A program made the translations under genes and the position numbers. Source: Sedimenticola sp. (GTDB lineage: Bacteria > Pseudomonadota > Gammaproteobacteria > Chromatiales > Chromatiaceae). From it: a stretch of DNA of 64,000 nucleotides. The notes beneath the pieces are model-generated. The model was given only the letters and a program-made list of their open reading frames with translations. It was not told the origin of the DNA and did not search any database. The DNA lies in NCBI GenBank assembly GCA_027068915.1, contig JAMOLT010000020.1:32968-96967 (forward strand). The letters are read 5' to 3'. Shown here piece after piece: positions 1 through 9,441 of the stretch (positions are counted from its first letter, which is position 1; each line of letters starts with the position of its first letter).

Positions 1-1
1 C

Positions 2-379
2 TTGTTGCTGGAAGACCGCTCGGGAACCAGTGTGGGGAAGCTGGTCAATATCTCCGGACGGCAGCGCATGCTCTCCCAGCGAATCGCAAAATTCTACGTG
101 CTCAGGAGCTGGGGACTGGATCAGCCCGAGTATGAAGTCGGCCAGAACAAAGCCATGGCAGAATTCACCAATGCCTTGCAACTGCTGCAGGGCGCAGCGG
201 AAAACACTTCGGAAATCAACGACGCACTGGAAAAAGTGGAGCAGGATTGGAACACCTTCAAGATCAGCAAACAACTGAAAGGCGGCAAGTATATTCCATC
301 TCTGGTCGTCCGTTCCCTGGACAAGATACTGGCGCAGATGAATTACATCACCGCCCTGTACACCAACATTGCCCGATAA
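2..379 (+). CDS. PilJ-type sensor domain protein, 3' part only
   Basis: The reading frame is open from the window edge, so the true start lies outside. The 125 visible residues contain SGRQRMLSQRIAKFY, the hallmark of the type IV pilus methyl-accepting (PilJ/NarX-like) periplasmic sensor domain. The rest is helical and ends in NIAR. No HAMP, signalling or kinase module follows before the stop, so this is either a stand-alone sensor domain protein or the C-terminal copy of a repeated domain. The assignment rests on the motif; the upstream part is not visible. Confidence 0.6.
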   Translation: MLLEDRSGTSVGKLVNISGRQRMLSQRIAKFYVLRSWGLDQPEYEVGQNKAMAEFTNALQLLQGAAENTSEINDALEKVEQDWNTFKISKQLKGGKYIPSLVVRSLDKILAQMNYITALYTNIAR

Positions 380-532
380 TCTTTGCCCTGTTGTCGCCCC
401 CTTGTAGCAGGAGGGGCGGCAACACCCCCGCAAACCAGTTCCGTGCATTGCCAAACCCTTCTCCATAGGCTAACTTGCAGGAAACAATGAGCAAAGGCTC
501 CCCATGCATGCCAGCCACCCATTCCTGCGCAA

Positions 533-3500
533 ATGAAAAAGCCGCAATTATCTGACCGTGGCGGCATCGCCCGTTGGTCTGTCCATCACCCGGTTGCGGT
601 GGTTATGCTGACGCTGGCCGCCGTGGTGCTGGGGCTGTTTTCTCTGGACAGCCTCAAGATCAGCCTGCTGCCACATATTATCTATCCCAGCATCGGGGTA
701 CGCATCAATAATCCCGGCGTGCCTGCAGGCATCATGGAGGATCAGGTCACCCGCCAGTTGGAAGAACAACTGGCCATTACCGAGGACGCTATTCATATCC
801 GCTCGGCTACCCGTGAAGGACGAAGCGCAGTGGATCTCGACTTTGCCTATGGCAAGGACATCGATATCGCATTGCGCGACGCCTCTACGCGCCTTGATCG
901 TGCCAAACGCTTTCTGCCGGACAGCATCGAGCCTCCTGTTATCTACAAGCGTGACCCATCCCAGCTACCTGCTGCCGAATATGCCATCAGCTCCAGCATC
1001 CTGGATCCGGTAAGCCTGCGTGACTGGGTGGATTATTCACTCGGCAAGTGGCTGATCAATGTACCAGGCGTGGCCGCCGCGGAAGTGGCGGGAGGGCTGC
1101 GCAGGGAAATCCAGATCGTCGCAGACCACGAACGTCTGCTTGCCCATGGGCTGGATGTCTTCGATGTAGAAGAAACTCTGCGGGCAGAAAATCGGGATGT
1201 CGCCAGCGGACGCCTGCGGGGAACATCCACAGAAACCCCGGTACAGACGCTGGGACGGCTGCACCAGGCCAGCGATATCGAACGCCTTCCTCTTTACCTG
1301 AAAAACAGGCAGCAGGAATTCCAGTCCATAGAGCTGGGGTATCTTGCAAAGATCATTGATGGGCATGAAATACCACGCTTGCATATTCGCCTGAATCAAC
1401 AGACGGCGATCAAGCTATCCATCCAGAAACAACCACAGGCCAACACCGTATCCGTAGTCGATGGTGTAAACATGCAGATTGCCCAGCTACAGGCCAGAAA
1501 GCTGATTCCTGCAGACGTACAGATCGTGCCCGTCAATGATGAAGCCAGGCATATCCGGCGTTCCCTGAACAATGCAATTACAGCAGCCCTCAGCGGAGCC
1601 GTACTGGCCATGCTTGTGGTATATCTGTTTTTAGGCAGCATCCGCCGCACGCTCATTATCGGCAGCGCCATCCCCATCGCCATCCTGGTGGCAATCACCC
1701 TCATGTCTTCTGCGGGTCTGACTTTGAACATCATGACCCTTGGCGGGCTGGCGCTGGGCGTCGGTATGCTGGTAGACAGCACCATCGTCATGCTGGAAAA
1801 CATCTATCGCCATCAGCGTAGTGGCGAAACCGGAGCAGCAGCAGCCAGCGCTGCATCTGCAGAAGTCACCAGTGCCATCTTTGCTTCCACCTCCACCAAC
1901 CTCGCTGCGGTGCTTCCCTTCCTGTTCATCGGCGGTTTGATCGGCTTGCTGTTTCAGGAATTGATCATCACCATTTCCGCTGCCATCGGGGCCTCCATGA
2001 TCGTCGCACTGACCTTGGTGCCCGCCCTCGCCGCTCGCATCCCCGCCACAAGGGAAGGCTGGTTGCGGAGTAGAATCAACCACGTTATCGCACAACTGCA
2101 AAACACCTATGCACGGCTGTTACACCACACACTGAAATGGGGCTGGCTGGTCATTCTCGTGTTTCTGATGCTTTTTGGCATCACTGTCAAAGAGCTGCTG
2201 CAACCCATGTCCACCTTTCTGCCCCGCATTGACGATGGGCGCGTCGGCATCTATCTGACAGCTGACCGGGGCATCAATGTGGAGGAAATGGATGTCATCA
2301 CCAGCCGCATCGAACAACTGGTGCTGGAACAGGAGGAAGCCGCTTCTGTACTCACTACCGTGGGCGGGTTCACCTTCGGGCGATCACGTTACGAAACCGC
2401 CAATCGAGCAAACCTTCAAATCCAGCTCAAGCCTGCCAGCCAGCGTATGAGCAGCAGGCAGTGGGTGAAAAAACTGCGGAAGCTGACCGGGGATCTGCAA
2501 CTGGCAGGGGTGCAAATCCACATCCGCCAGCGCGGCATTCGCGGCCTGCGCATTGGCCGTGGCGATGATGACATCAGCTTCCATGTCAGAGGCGCAGACC
2601 TTGAAGTGTTGAAGGAAATTGGCCGGAAAATGACGGATAAACTGAAAGAGGTGCCCGGCCTGCGCAACATCAAGCAGTCCAATGCAGACGTCACCATGGA
2701 GTTATCGATAAAGCCAAACCGGGAAACATTGCTGCAGTTTGGCCTAAGCATGGACAGTATCGGCAAGGCAGTTCGCTACGCACTGGAAGGGAGGAAGATC
2801 AGCAGCATGATTGATGCAGACCGAAGCATCGACATCATTCTGAAGCTTGATCCCAGAGAAACAACCACTGCTGGCGATCTGGAGAACATCATCTTGATGG
2901 GAGAAGCCGGAGGCATGGCTGTTCCGGTGCGCCTTGGAGAGTTGGCGGATATCGCGCTCAAACCGGCACCGGTCACCATTATCAGGGAGCAGCAACAACG
3001 CATTGTGGAAGTCAACACCACGCTGGAACAGGGTTTCAATATGGAACAAACCATTCGCCATGCGCAAAGCCTGCTGGATGAACTGCAATTACCCGAAGGC
3101 TATACGCTGTACGAAGGGGGAACCCTCAAAACCCTGCAACAAAGCAAGGAAACCGGATACAAGCTGCTGGCTTTGGCACTGTTTCTGGTGCTGGTGGTAA
3201 TGGCGGTTCAGTATGAATCTCTGCGGAATCCCCTGATCATCCTGTTCGGCGTGGTGTTTTCCCTCATCGGCGTGGCGCTGGGTTTGAAATGGACCAATAC
3301 CCCGATTTCCATGCCGGTATGGCTGGGCATGATCATGCTCGCCGGTATCGTGGTGAACAACGCCATCATTTTGGTGGAGTATATCGAGATCAAACGCGCC
3401 CAGGGGCTTCCCAAAATACAAGCCATCGTTGAAGCCGCCCGCCTGCGGCTACGACCGATTCTCATGACCACTCTTACAACGGTAGTGGGCATGTTGCCCC

Positions 3501-3718
3501 TGGCGCTGGCATGGGGGCAGGGTTCTGAAATGCTCCAACCCCTGGCGATCACCATCGTATCCGGGCTGTCTTTTTCCATGCTGGTAAGCCTATTGCTGAT
3601 TCCCAGCAGCTATCGCTATTTCGGCAGCGCTGATCAGCCGGTGGAACCATCATCTCCCTCACAGCCTTCGGCAAGGGCAAGCAACAGCCCGGCGATCCCC
3701 GGCGCCGATCCCAGATAA
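533..3718 (+). CDS. RND-family efflux transporter permease (AcrB/HAE1-like)
   Basis: The 1061-residue length is typical of a proton-driven RND exporter of the inner membrane. A first membrane helix near residues 20-40 precedes a large periplasmic porter domain. A helix bundle around 340-520 includes GLALGVGMLVDSTIVMLEN, the conserved helix-4 region. A second porter domain follows, then a second bundle from about 870 with GMIMLAGIVVNNAIILVEY. The duplicated architecture is clear. No membrane-fusion adaptor or outer-membrane channel gene is adjacent, so the adaptor may be encoded upstream of the window. The last 85 bp overlap the 3' end of the convergent cbiX-like gene. The substrate cannot be told from sequence. 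Confidence 0.9.
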   Translation: MKKPQLSDRGGIARWSVHHPVAVVMLTLAAVVLGLFSLDSLKISLLPHIIYPSIGVRINNPGVPAGIMEDQVTRQLEEQLAITEDAIHIRSATREGRSAVDLDFAYGKDIDIALRDASTRLDRAKRFLPDSIEPPVIYKRDPSQLPAAEYAISSSILDPVSLRDWVDYSLGKWLINVPGVAAAEVAGGLRREIQIVADHERLLAHGLDVFDVEETLRAENRDVASGRLRGTSTETPVQTLGRLHQASDIERLPLYLKNRQQEFQSIELGYLAKIIDGHEIPRLHIRLNQQTAIKLSIQKQPQANTVSVVDGVNMQIAQLQARKLIPADVQIVPVNDEARHIRRSLNNAITAALSGAVLAMLVVYLFLGSIRRTLIIGSAIPIAILVAITLMSSAGLTLNIMTLGGLALGVGMLVDSTIVMLENIYRHQRSGETGAAAASAASAEVTSAIFASTSTNLAAVLPFLFIGGLIGLLFQELIITISAAIGASMIVALTLVPALAARIPATREGWLRSRINHVIAQLQNTYARLLHHTLKWGWLVILVFLMLFGITVKELLQPMSTFLPRIDDGRVGIYLTADRGINVEEMDVITSRIEQLVLEQEEAASVLTTVGGFTFGRSRYETANRANLQIQLKPASQRMSSRQWVKKLRKLTGDLQLAGVQIHIRQRGIRGLRIGRGDDDISFHVRGADLEVLKEIGRKMTDKLKEVPGLRNIKQSNADVTMELSIKPNRETLLQFGLSMDSIGKAVRYALEGRKISSMIDADRSIDIILKLDPRETTTAGDLENIILMGEAGGMAVPVRLGELADIALKPAPVTIIREQQQRIVEVNTTLEQGFNMEQTIRHAQSLLDELQLPEGYTLYEGGTLKTLQQSKETGYKLLALALFLVLVVMAVQYESLRNPLIILFGVVFSLIGVALGLKWTNTPISMPVWLGMIMLAGIVVNNAIILVEYIEIKRAQGLPKIQAIVEAARLRLRPILMTTLTTVVGMLPLALAWGQGSEMLQPLAITIVSGLSFSMLVSLLLIPSSYRYFGSADQPVEPSSPSQPSARASNSPAIPGADPR

Positions 3719-4026
3719 GGCGCAAGATGAATGGCAATATGCGGATGGGACTTACGGGCCTTCTCCACACCCGCCGGAATGTCTTCACTGGCATGCCGGC
3801 CTGCAGACAGAAAGTAAGGCAATACCACCACCTGGTCGGCGCCAAGCTGTATACACTGCTCTATCCCTTCAGGAATGGAAGGCTCGGCCAGTTCCAGAAA
3901 ACCGGCTCTTACTATTGCAAATTCCTTACCCGCTTTTTCTTCCTGCAGGCGCTCGCACAACATTCGCACTTCGTCATTCGATGCAGAACGGCGGCTGCCA
4001 TGAGCTACCACAAGCAATGCCTTCAT
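3634..4026 (-). CDS. cbiX: Sirohydrochlorin cobalto/ferrochelatase-like protein (short CbiX)
   Basis: This 130-residue protein begins MKALLVVAHGSRR, the signature of CbiX/SirB class II chelatases, which insert cobalt or iron into sirohydrochlorin. It keeps one domain with the active-site His of VAHGSR and a second His in LSAGRHASEDIP. This size fits the single-domain CbiX form that works as a homodimer. Its start overlaps the pepN stop (ATGA), so the two are probably cotranscribed. Its 3' end overlaps the RND gene. In an organism with siroheme-dependent DsrAB, a role in siroheme supply is plausible. Metal preference (Fe, Co or Ni) is not decidable here. Confidence 0.8.
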   Translation of the reverse strand: MKALLVVAHGSRRSASNDEVRMLCERLQEEKAGKEFAIVRAGFLELAEPSIPEGIEQCIQLGADQVVVLPYFLSAGRHASEDIPAGVEKARKSHPHIAIHLAPYLGSAPGIAGLLLALAEGCEGDDGSTG

Positions 4027-6659
4027 GGCTGCAGGCTCTTGATCGCCACTTCATAGACATCAGGAGAGACGGATTTCCGGCTGCCAATCCGCTCCAGCTG
4101 CACCCTTGCCAGCTGCTGACGATTCTCATCATAGCGCCGCCAGCGCGACAGATTCCGCAACAGCCGTGCGGCAATTTGCGGATTGATTGCATCCAGCTCA
4201 AGAACTTTGTCCACCAGAAAGGCGTAACCCGCTCCATCTGCTACATGGAAACGCATCGGGTTTCCCCCTGCAAAACCACCAATCAGCGCCCGTACCTTGT
4301 TCGGGTTTTTCATGGAAAAAGCAGGATGCTTTTCCAGCACAAGAATACGCTGCAAGCTGTCTTCACGGCTGGATCGCGCCTGCACACTGAACCACTTGTC
4401 CATAACCAGTGGCTCATTCTGCCAGCACCGGGAAAAGTCCTCCAGCAGTTGCTCCCTTTGCACCATGTCACCGTCTGCAATCAGGGCCAGAGCGGCAATC
4501 ACATCGGTCATGTTATGACCCGCCTTGTACTGATCCACACACAATCTCTCAGCCCCTTCACTCTTGCCCGCGACCAGATAGGACAGCAGCAGGTTCTTCA
4601 AGCGCCGCCGGCCAATGGCCTGGGGCGTGATCTGATACTCCCCCTCTTCCTGCAGCAGCCGGTAGTGCCGTAGCAGCTCATCATGCAAGGCTCGGGTAAT
4701 ATGTTGCTTCACCTTTTCTCTGGCAAAATGGATGCCTTCCACGTCGATTACCGACATCTGTTCTCCGAGGAAAGATTCGGAAGGCAGGGAAAGCACCTCG
4801 GACAGCAGGGCCGGATCTGCATGCGCGGCATCCAGCGCACGGTGAAAGGCATGGGTATATTCCGCCAGCATATCCGCGGCGCCCGGCGATTGAGCAACCA
4901 TGGCCAGTATCACGCGCTGGGCCAACTGCTGGCTCGCATCCCATCGATTGAATCCATCCGCATCATGAGCCATGAGAAATACCAGCTCATGATCGGCATA
5001 GGGGTAGTGTAGCTTCACCGGCGCAGAGAAGTCGCGTAACAAGGAAGGTATGGGTACTTCATCAACATCCAGAAACGTAAAGCTTTGCGCATGCTGCGTC
5101 ACTTCCAGCAATTCGGGGCGCACCGCATCATCGGCCCGTCGCAATGGCATGTCCTTGCCATGGCTGTCCAGCAGCCCGATCACCACGGGGATATGAAAAG
5201 GAGGTTTATCGCTCTGCCCCGGAGTGTCAGGGATTTGCTGGGAAATATGCAGCCGGTAGCTTTTGGCTCCTGCATCGTATTCCCCCCTTACTTGCAGCTC
5301 CGGTGTACCCGCATAGTCGTACCAGTTTTTGAACTGACCCAAATCCCGTCCGGATGTCACTTCCATGCAGGCAACGAAGTCGTCTGTGGTTACCGCCTGA
5401 CCATCATGGCGCTGAAAATACAGGTCGGTGGCATTGCGGAACAATTCCAGCCCCAGCAGGTTGGCCTGCATACGCACCACTTCCGCCCCTTTTTCATACA
5501 CAGTCATGGTATAAAAGTTATTGATCTCCATGTAGGAAGCCGGTCGCACCGGATGCGCCATGGCGCTGGAGTCCTCGGTAAACTGGTGTGCGCGCAACAG
5601 GCGCACATCATCGATGCGCTTCACGCCACGGGCACCCATATCTGATGAGAACTCCTGATCCCTGTAGACGGTAAAACCTTCTTTCAGGGACAACTGGAAC
5701 CAGTCCCTGCAGGTAATGCGGTTACCCGTCCAGTTGTGAAAATACTCATGGGCGATCACCGCCTCTATGCCCAGGTAATCCTCATCTGTCGCCGTGTCCG
5801 GGCGCGCCAGGACAAAGCGGGAATTGAAAACATTCAGACCCTTATTTTCCATGGCCCCCATATTGAAATCATTCACCGCCACGATATTGAAGACATCCAG
5901 ATCATATTCCCGGCCATACTTCTCTTCGTCCCAGCGCATGGCATCGATCAGGGAACGCATGGCGTGATCGCATTTATCGATGTTTTCCGCCTCGACATAG
6001 ATGCGTAGCCGCACATGCTTGCCGGATGCGGTTATGAACTGATTCTCGATATGCTTCAGATCCCCGGCCACCAGTGCAAAAAGATAGCTGGGTTTGGGTA
6101 TGGGGTCTTCCCATTCCGCATAATGCCGCCCGCCAGGGAGGTCTCCCTGCTCCAGAGGATTGCCGTTGGACAACAGCACCGGATAGCGCTTCTTGTCCGC
6201 CTCCAGGCGCACCTTGAAGCGCGCCATGATGTCCGGCCTGTCCTGATACCAGGTAATGCGCCGAAAACCTTCCGCCTCGCATTGGGTGCAGAACATGCCG
6301 CCACTGCGATACAGGCCTTCAAGCGCGGTATTGGTTTCCGGTGTCAGCTCTACCTCCGATTCCAGCACGAACCGGGCGGGCGGATGAAACAAAGTCAGGC
6401 CTTGCTCATCGATACGGTACGCATTCGCCGCCAGTTCTTCACCATCGAGGCGCAGCCAGATCGCCTTCAACCCTTCTCCATCCAGCCTGAGTTCGGACGC
6501 TTCACCGGAAAAGTCAGGATTTTTCTCCAGCGTCAGCCGGGACACGACCCTGGTTCCCTGCTCTTGCAGGTTGAAATCCAGATCCACCGTTTCGATCACC
6601 CAGGCAGGCGGCAGGTAATCTTTGAGAAAAATCGTTTTTGCAGCAGCTTCTTTCCACAT
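4023..6659 (-). CDS. pepN: Aminopeptidase N (M1 zinc metallopeptidase)
   Basis: The 878-residue cytoplasmic enzyme removes N-terminal residues from peptides. It carries the GAMEN exopeptidase motif at about residues 268-272 and the zinc site HEYFHNWTG at about 304, with the downstream Glu in LKEG. Length matches Escherichia coli PepN (about 870). I chose the ATG at 6659 (MWKEAAAKT) because family alignment begins there; an in-frame start 33 bp upstream would add an atypical leader. It is divergent from grxC, with a 118-bp shared promoter region. The stop overlaps the start of the CbiX-like gene. Confidence 0.95.
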   Translation of the reverse strand: MWKEAAAKTIFLKDYLPPAWVIETVDLDFNLQEQGTRVVSRLTLEKNPDFSGEASELRLDGEGLKAIWLRLDGEELAANAYRIDEQGLTLFHPPARFVLESEVELTPETNTALEGLYRSGGMFCTQCEAEGFRRITWYQDRPDIMARFKVRLEADKKRYPVLLSNGNPLEQGDLPGGRHYAEWEDPIPKPSYLFALVAGDLKHIENQFITASGKHVRLRIYVEAENIDKCDHAMRSLIDAMRWDEEKYGREYDLDVFNIVAVNDFNMGAMENKGLNVFNSRFVLARPDTATDEDYLGIEAVIAHEYFHNWTGNRITCRDWFQLSLKEGFTVYRDQEFSSDMGARGVKRIDDVRLLRAHQFTEDSSAMAHPVRPASYMEINNFYTMTVYEKGAEVVRMQANLLGLELFRNATDLYFQRHDGQAVTTDDFVACMEVTSGRDLGQFKNWYDYAGTPELQVRGEYDAGAKSYRLHISQQIPDTPGQSDKPPFHIPVVIGLLDSHGKDMPLRRADDAVRPELLEVTQHAQSFTFLDVDEVPIPSLLRDFSAPVKLHYPYADHELVFLMAHDADGFNRWDASQQLAQRVILAMVAQSPGAADMLAEYTHAFHRALDAAHADPALLSEVLSLPSESFLGEQMSVIDVEGIHFAREKVKQHITRALHDELLRHYRLLQEEGEYQITPQAIGRRRLKNLLLSYLVAGKSEGAERLCVDQYKAGHNMTDVIAALALIADGDMVQREQLLEDFSRCWQNEPLVMDKWFSVQARSSREDSLQRILVLEKHPAFSMKNPNKVRALIGGFAGGNPMRFHVADGAGYAFLVDKVLELDAINPQIAARLLRNLSRWRRYDENRQQLARVQLERIGSRKSVSPDVYEVAIKSLQP

Positions 6660-6777
6660 GGCAATACAGGGGCATTTGGCTCGAAAGAGCACAGTTTACC
6701 CTGTTTTTGGGCGTAAAAAAGATGCTAGGATACAAGGAAGCAATAAATCCCGCCGTCTGCCATTGGAGAGATCTGCT

Positions 6778-7101
6778 GTGCCATCACCTCGTATTGTTGT
6801 CTATTCCACCGCCATGTGTCCTTATTGCGTTCGCGCCAAATCCCTGCTGCACGGCAAGGCAGTCAAGTATGAAGAAATTCGCGTGGACCTGGACAGGGAG
6901 AAAATGCTGGAAATGATTCAGCGCAGCAATCGCCGCACCGTGCCCCAGATCTTTATCGACGATTTTCATGTTGGCGGTTTTGATGACATGGCGCAGCTGG
7001 AGGCCTATGGTGAGCTCGACCCTCTGCTGGGTCTTGAGCCGCACAATGATGAAGCGGCTTTCGCCCATAGCGCCGATGCTTCAGAAGACGGGCCAACCTG
7101 A
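6778..7101 (+). CDS. grxC: Glutaredoxin 3 family protein
   Basis: A 107-residue thiol oxidoreductase with the CPYC redox centre (YSTAMCPYCVRAK), the cis-proline TVPQIFI and the GGFDD glutathione-binding loop. It reduces mixed disulfides using glutathione in the cytoplasm. GTG at 6778 is taken as the start because GGAGAG lies 7 nt upstream and the protein begins at the family position. An ATG further upstream is open in frame but would add a non-homologous extension. The C-terminal tail (about 20 residues, acidic) is longer than usual. hslR follows after 2 bp, suggesting cotranscription. Confidence 0.92.
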   Translation: MPSPRIVVYSTAMCPYCVRAKSLLHGKAVKYEEIRVDLDREKMLEMIQRSNRRTVPQIFIDDFHVGGFDDMAQLEAYGELDPLLGLEPHNDEAAFAHSADASEDGPT

Positions 7102-7103
7102 GC

Positions 7104-7493
7104 ATGGACGAGCCGGAAAAAATGCGCCTGGACAAGTGGCTTTGGGCAGCGCGCTTTTTCAAAACCCGCAAGCTCGCCGCCGAGGCCGTTACCGGCGGCA
7201 AGGTGCATCTCAACGGTCAACGCAGCAAGCCCGGCAAGGAAATTCGCCCGAGCAGCCATTTGCATATCAGCAAGAACGGCCTGGAATGGGATATCGAGGT
7301 ACTGATACTGCCTAAACAACGCCGTCCGGCTTCCGAAGCCGCAGGCTTCTACAGCGAACCGGAAGCAAGCCGCCAACGTCGTGAAAAGGAAGCAGCCCTA
7401 CAGCGCGCAGCCCGGGCTGCTGCCCCCATCCATACCGAAGGACGACCCAGCAAGAAAGACAGGCGCCTGATCCACCGCTTCAAGCAGCAATGA
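7104..7493 (+). CDS. hslR: Heat shock protein 15, S4 RNA-binding (ribosome-associated)
   Basis: The 129-residue protein starts with an S4 domain (MRLDKWLWAARFFKTRKLA, then GGKVHLNG). The C-terminal tail is very basic (RPSKKDRRLIHRFKQQ). This is the Hsp15 layout: in E. coli it binds free 50S subunits carrying nascent chains and helps rescue stalled ribosomes. It lies 2 bp after grxC on the same strand. No obvious terminator is visible in the 106 bp before the convergent dsrR. Confidence 0.92.
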   Translation: MDEPEKMRLDKWLWAARFFKTRKLAAEAVTGGKVHLNGQRSKPGKEIRPSSHLHISKNGLEWDIEVLILPKQRRPASEAAGFYSEPEASRQRREKEAALQRAARAAAPIHTEGRPSKKDRRLIHRFKQQ

Positions 7494-7599
7494 TGGCAGC
7501 CAAGATCCGTGATTGATCGTAACGCATCTTAACAGGCTGTTAGAGAGGCAGCCCCACAATCGTTTGAAACTGAATAAACACAGGCATGCGCGCAGTACA

Positions 7600-7914
7600 C
7601 TAGTTGAGCTTTGGAGGTACAAAATGGGGATCTGCTGGATTGAGAAACACGAACTGCCAGCTCCCGTCATCCATCTCGACATAATCCAGGGTGCATTCAT
7701 CCAGGTATTTCTCAAAGCTGGGATCCATGACCACTTCCACACCTTCGGAGCAGATGCGTTTATCAGTCTCTGCCGGCTCATCAAATCCCATGTGATAGGA
7801 AAATGATCCATCCTTGTTTTCCCTGACCGCCATGCGCAGAGCCATACCTTCGGTTCCACCCTGTTCGGCGGCGACTTTTATCTGTTTTGCTGCTGCAGGA
7901 GTAATTGTGAACAT
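7600..7914 (-). CDS. dsrR: DsrR, IscA-like protein without the Fe-S ligand cysteines
   Basis: This 104-residue A-type-carrier-like protein begins MFTITPAAAKQIK. The usual IscA ligands are absent: the C-terminal Cys-Gly-Cys is replaced by NPADPHF. The only cysteines are in KRICSEG and LDECTLD. This matches DsrR of Allochromatium vinosum, described as an IscA-like protein that does not bind iron or Fe-S and affects dsr expression. It is the last gene of the operon, 58 bp after dsrN. The dsrS gene that follows dsrR in A. vinosum is not present here. Confidence 0.88.
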   Translation of the reverse strand: MFTITPAAAKQIKVAAEQGGTEGMALRMAVRENKDGSFSYHMGFDEPAETDKRICSEGVEVVMDPSFEKYLDECTLDYVEMDDGSWQFVFLNPADPHFVPPKLN

Positions 7915-7972
7915 TTCCAGCCAATCCCTCTCGATTCAATTCATCCGACATCACTGTCAGACTGCAAACAGT

Positions 7973-9373
7973 CTACAATGATGGCAGGCCAATAGTGTTG
8001 TTCTTGCACGCCCGCACATGGGCAACAAAGCGCTCCGCCCAGTGATTCGACCCAACATTACGCATATGCGAATAGTTGGCCAGTAGATTCTTGTATACGA
8101 TCCCGTCATTGGTTCCGTCTATACCAAAACCGCGCTCAACTTTATAAGCGAATTTCTGTGTGGCGTCCAGGTTCTCCAACCCGGAATAATGAAATTCATG
8201 CGCCTTCACCTGTCGGGAAAGCGAGGTATCTCCCGGCCAGGGATGATCCTCAGTTTCGCATAAACGCACATAACCTCTACCTCTCGGTTTTTGGTGCATT
8301 TTGACATCAGCAGGCACTACGCCAACCATATCAGATTGTCTGTCCTTCCATTGTAGGCTGCGGCAAAGATACATCAATCCACCACATTCTGCATAGGCAG
8401 GGCCGCCTGCCTCGATGAATGCCTTGACAGAAGCCCGCATACTCCGGTTTTCTTCCAGCGCATCCATCGCAGTTTCCGGAAACCCTCCGCCAATCAGCAG
8501 GCCGTCTGCTTCGGGAAGCATCTTGTCATTTAGGGTGTCGAACGGCACCAGCCTGGCTCCCGCCCGGCGCAGGGATTCCATATCATCCGGATAGTAGAAG
8601 CCAAATGCAGCATCTTTTGCATAAGCAATGCGCAACGGCCCGGGCTGCTCTTCCCCGGAATAACAAGCCGGTTTAGAAGCTTCCGGTACAGGCGCAGCTC
8701 CGGCAATTTCCAGCAGCGCATCCAGGTCGACATGGGAACTGATGTGATCCGCAATCCTGTCTATATGCTGTTGCGCGGCCTGGGTCTCGTTACTGGGCAT
8801 CAATCCCAAATGACGCTCTTCAATGCGAATCAGATCATTACGGGGAACTGCGCCGACAACCCGTACTTCCGTGTAATGTTCAATTACATTGCGCAGCTTG
8901 CTCTCGTGGCGGCTTCCCCCCACGCTGTTGAGAATTACTCCGGCGATGTGTATTTTCTCATCAAAAGCCTGGTATCCAAGTATCAGAGGGGCGATGCCAC
9001 GGGTCATGCCACGGGTGTCGAGTACCAGCACCACCGGCACATCCAGCAAGGCAGAAAGAGCTGCATTGCTGTTGCTGCCGTGCAGATCCAGGCCATCATA
9101 CAGGCCTTTGTTGCCCTCGATAATGCCCAGATCCGCATCAGCCATCCTGTGGGCAAACTGACTGGTGATTTCTTCTGAACCCATGGTGAAGAAATCAAGG
9201 TTGTAGCAGGAACGCCCCGCTGCCAGCCCAAGCCACAAGGGGTCAATATAATCCGGCCCTTTCTTGAAAGGCTGGACAACACGGGATGCTCTGCGAAACG
9301 CAGCGCACAAGCCAATACTGACAGTCGTCTTGCCAGAGGATTTGTGCGCCGCAGATATCATCAAATGAGCCAT
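7973..9373 (-). CDS. dsrN: DsrN, cobyrinic acid a,c-diamide synthase-like amidotransferase
   Basis: A 466-residue CobB/CbiA-type protein. It has an N-terminal P-loop (SSGKTTVSIGLCAAF) and a C-terminal class I glutamine amidotransferase domain with Cys in AYAECGGLMYL. In sulfur oxidisers DsrN is thought to amidate siroheme to give the siroamide form used by DsrAB. The ATG at 9373 is preferred over an in-frame ATG at 9379 because GGGA lies 8 nt upstream of it. A terminator-like hairpin separates it from dsrP, so its expression may be lower than that of the genes before it. Confidence 0.93.
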   Translation of the reverse strand: MAHLMISAAHKSSGKTTVSIGLCAAFRRASRVVQPFKKGPDYIDPLWLGLAAGRSCYNLDFFTMGSEEITSQFAHRMADADLGIIEGNKGLYDGLDLHGSNSNAALSALLDVPVVLVLDTRGMTRGIAPLILGYQAFDEKIHIAGVILNSVGGSRHESKLRNVIEHYTEVRVVGAVPRNDLIRIEERHLGLMPSNETQAAQQHIDRIADHISSHVDLDALLEIAGAAPVPEASKPACYSGEEQPGPLRIAYAKDAAFGFYYPDDMESLRRAGARLVPFDTLNDKMLPEADGLLIGGGFPETAMDALEENRSMRASVKAFIEAGGPAYAECGGLMYLCRSLQWKDRQSDMVGVVPADVKMHQKPRGRGYVRLCETEDHPWPGDTSLSRQVKAHEFHYSGLENLDATQKFAYKVERGFGIDGTNDGIVYKNLLANYSHMRNVGSNHWAERFVAHVRACKNNTIGLPSL

Positions 9374-9392
9374 GACCATGTTCCCAGAATGT

Positions 9393-9416
9393 AAAAAGGC
9401 GGCCTAAAAGACCGCC
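9393..9416 (-). terminator. Terminator-like hairpin between dsrP and dsrN
   Basis: On the minus strand a GGCGG...CCGCC stem, extended by a G-T and a C-G pair around a TTTTA loop, is followed by five T residues. It lies 26 bp after the dsrP stop and 20 bp before the dsrN start, so it can act as a leaky terminator or attenuator inside the operon. The structure is seen; termination itself is inferred. Confidence 0.6.
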
Positions 9417-9441
9417 CCCTGTTGCCTATCCAATCTCCCGT

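Noticed and set aside
7591..7602. CGCAGTACACTA, identical to the right tip of the MITE-like element
   Set aside because: Only 12 bp match, no inverted partner is found nearby, and it overlaps the dsrR stop. Probably chance or an unrecoverable remnant.
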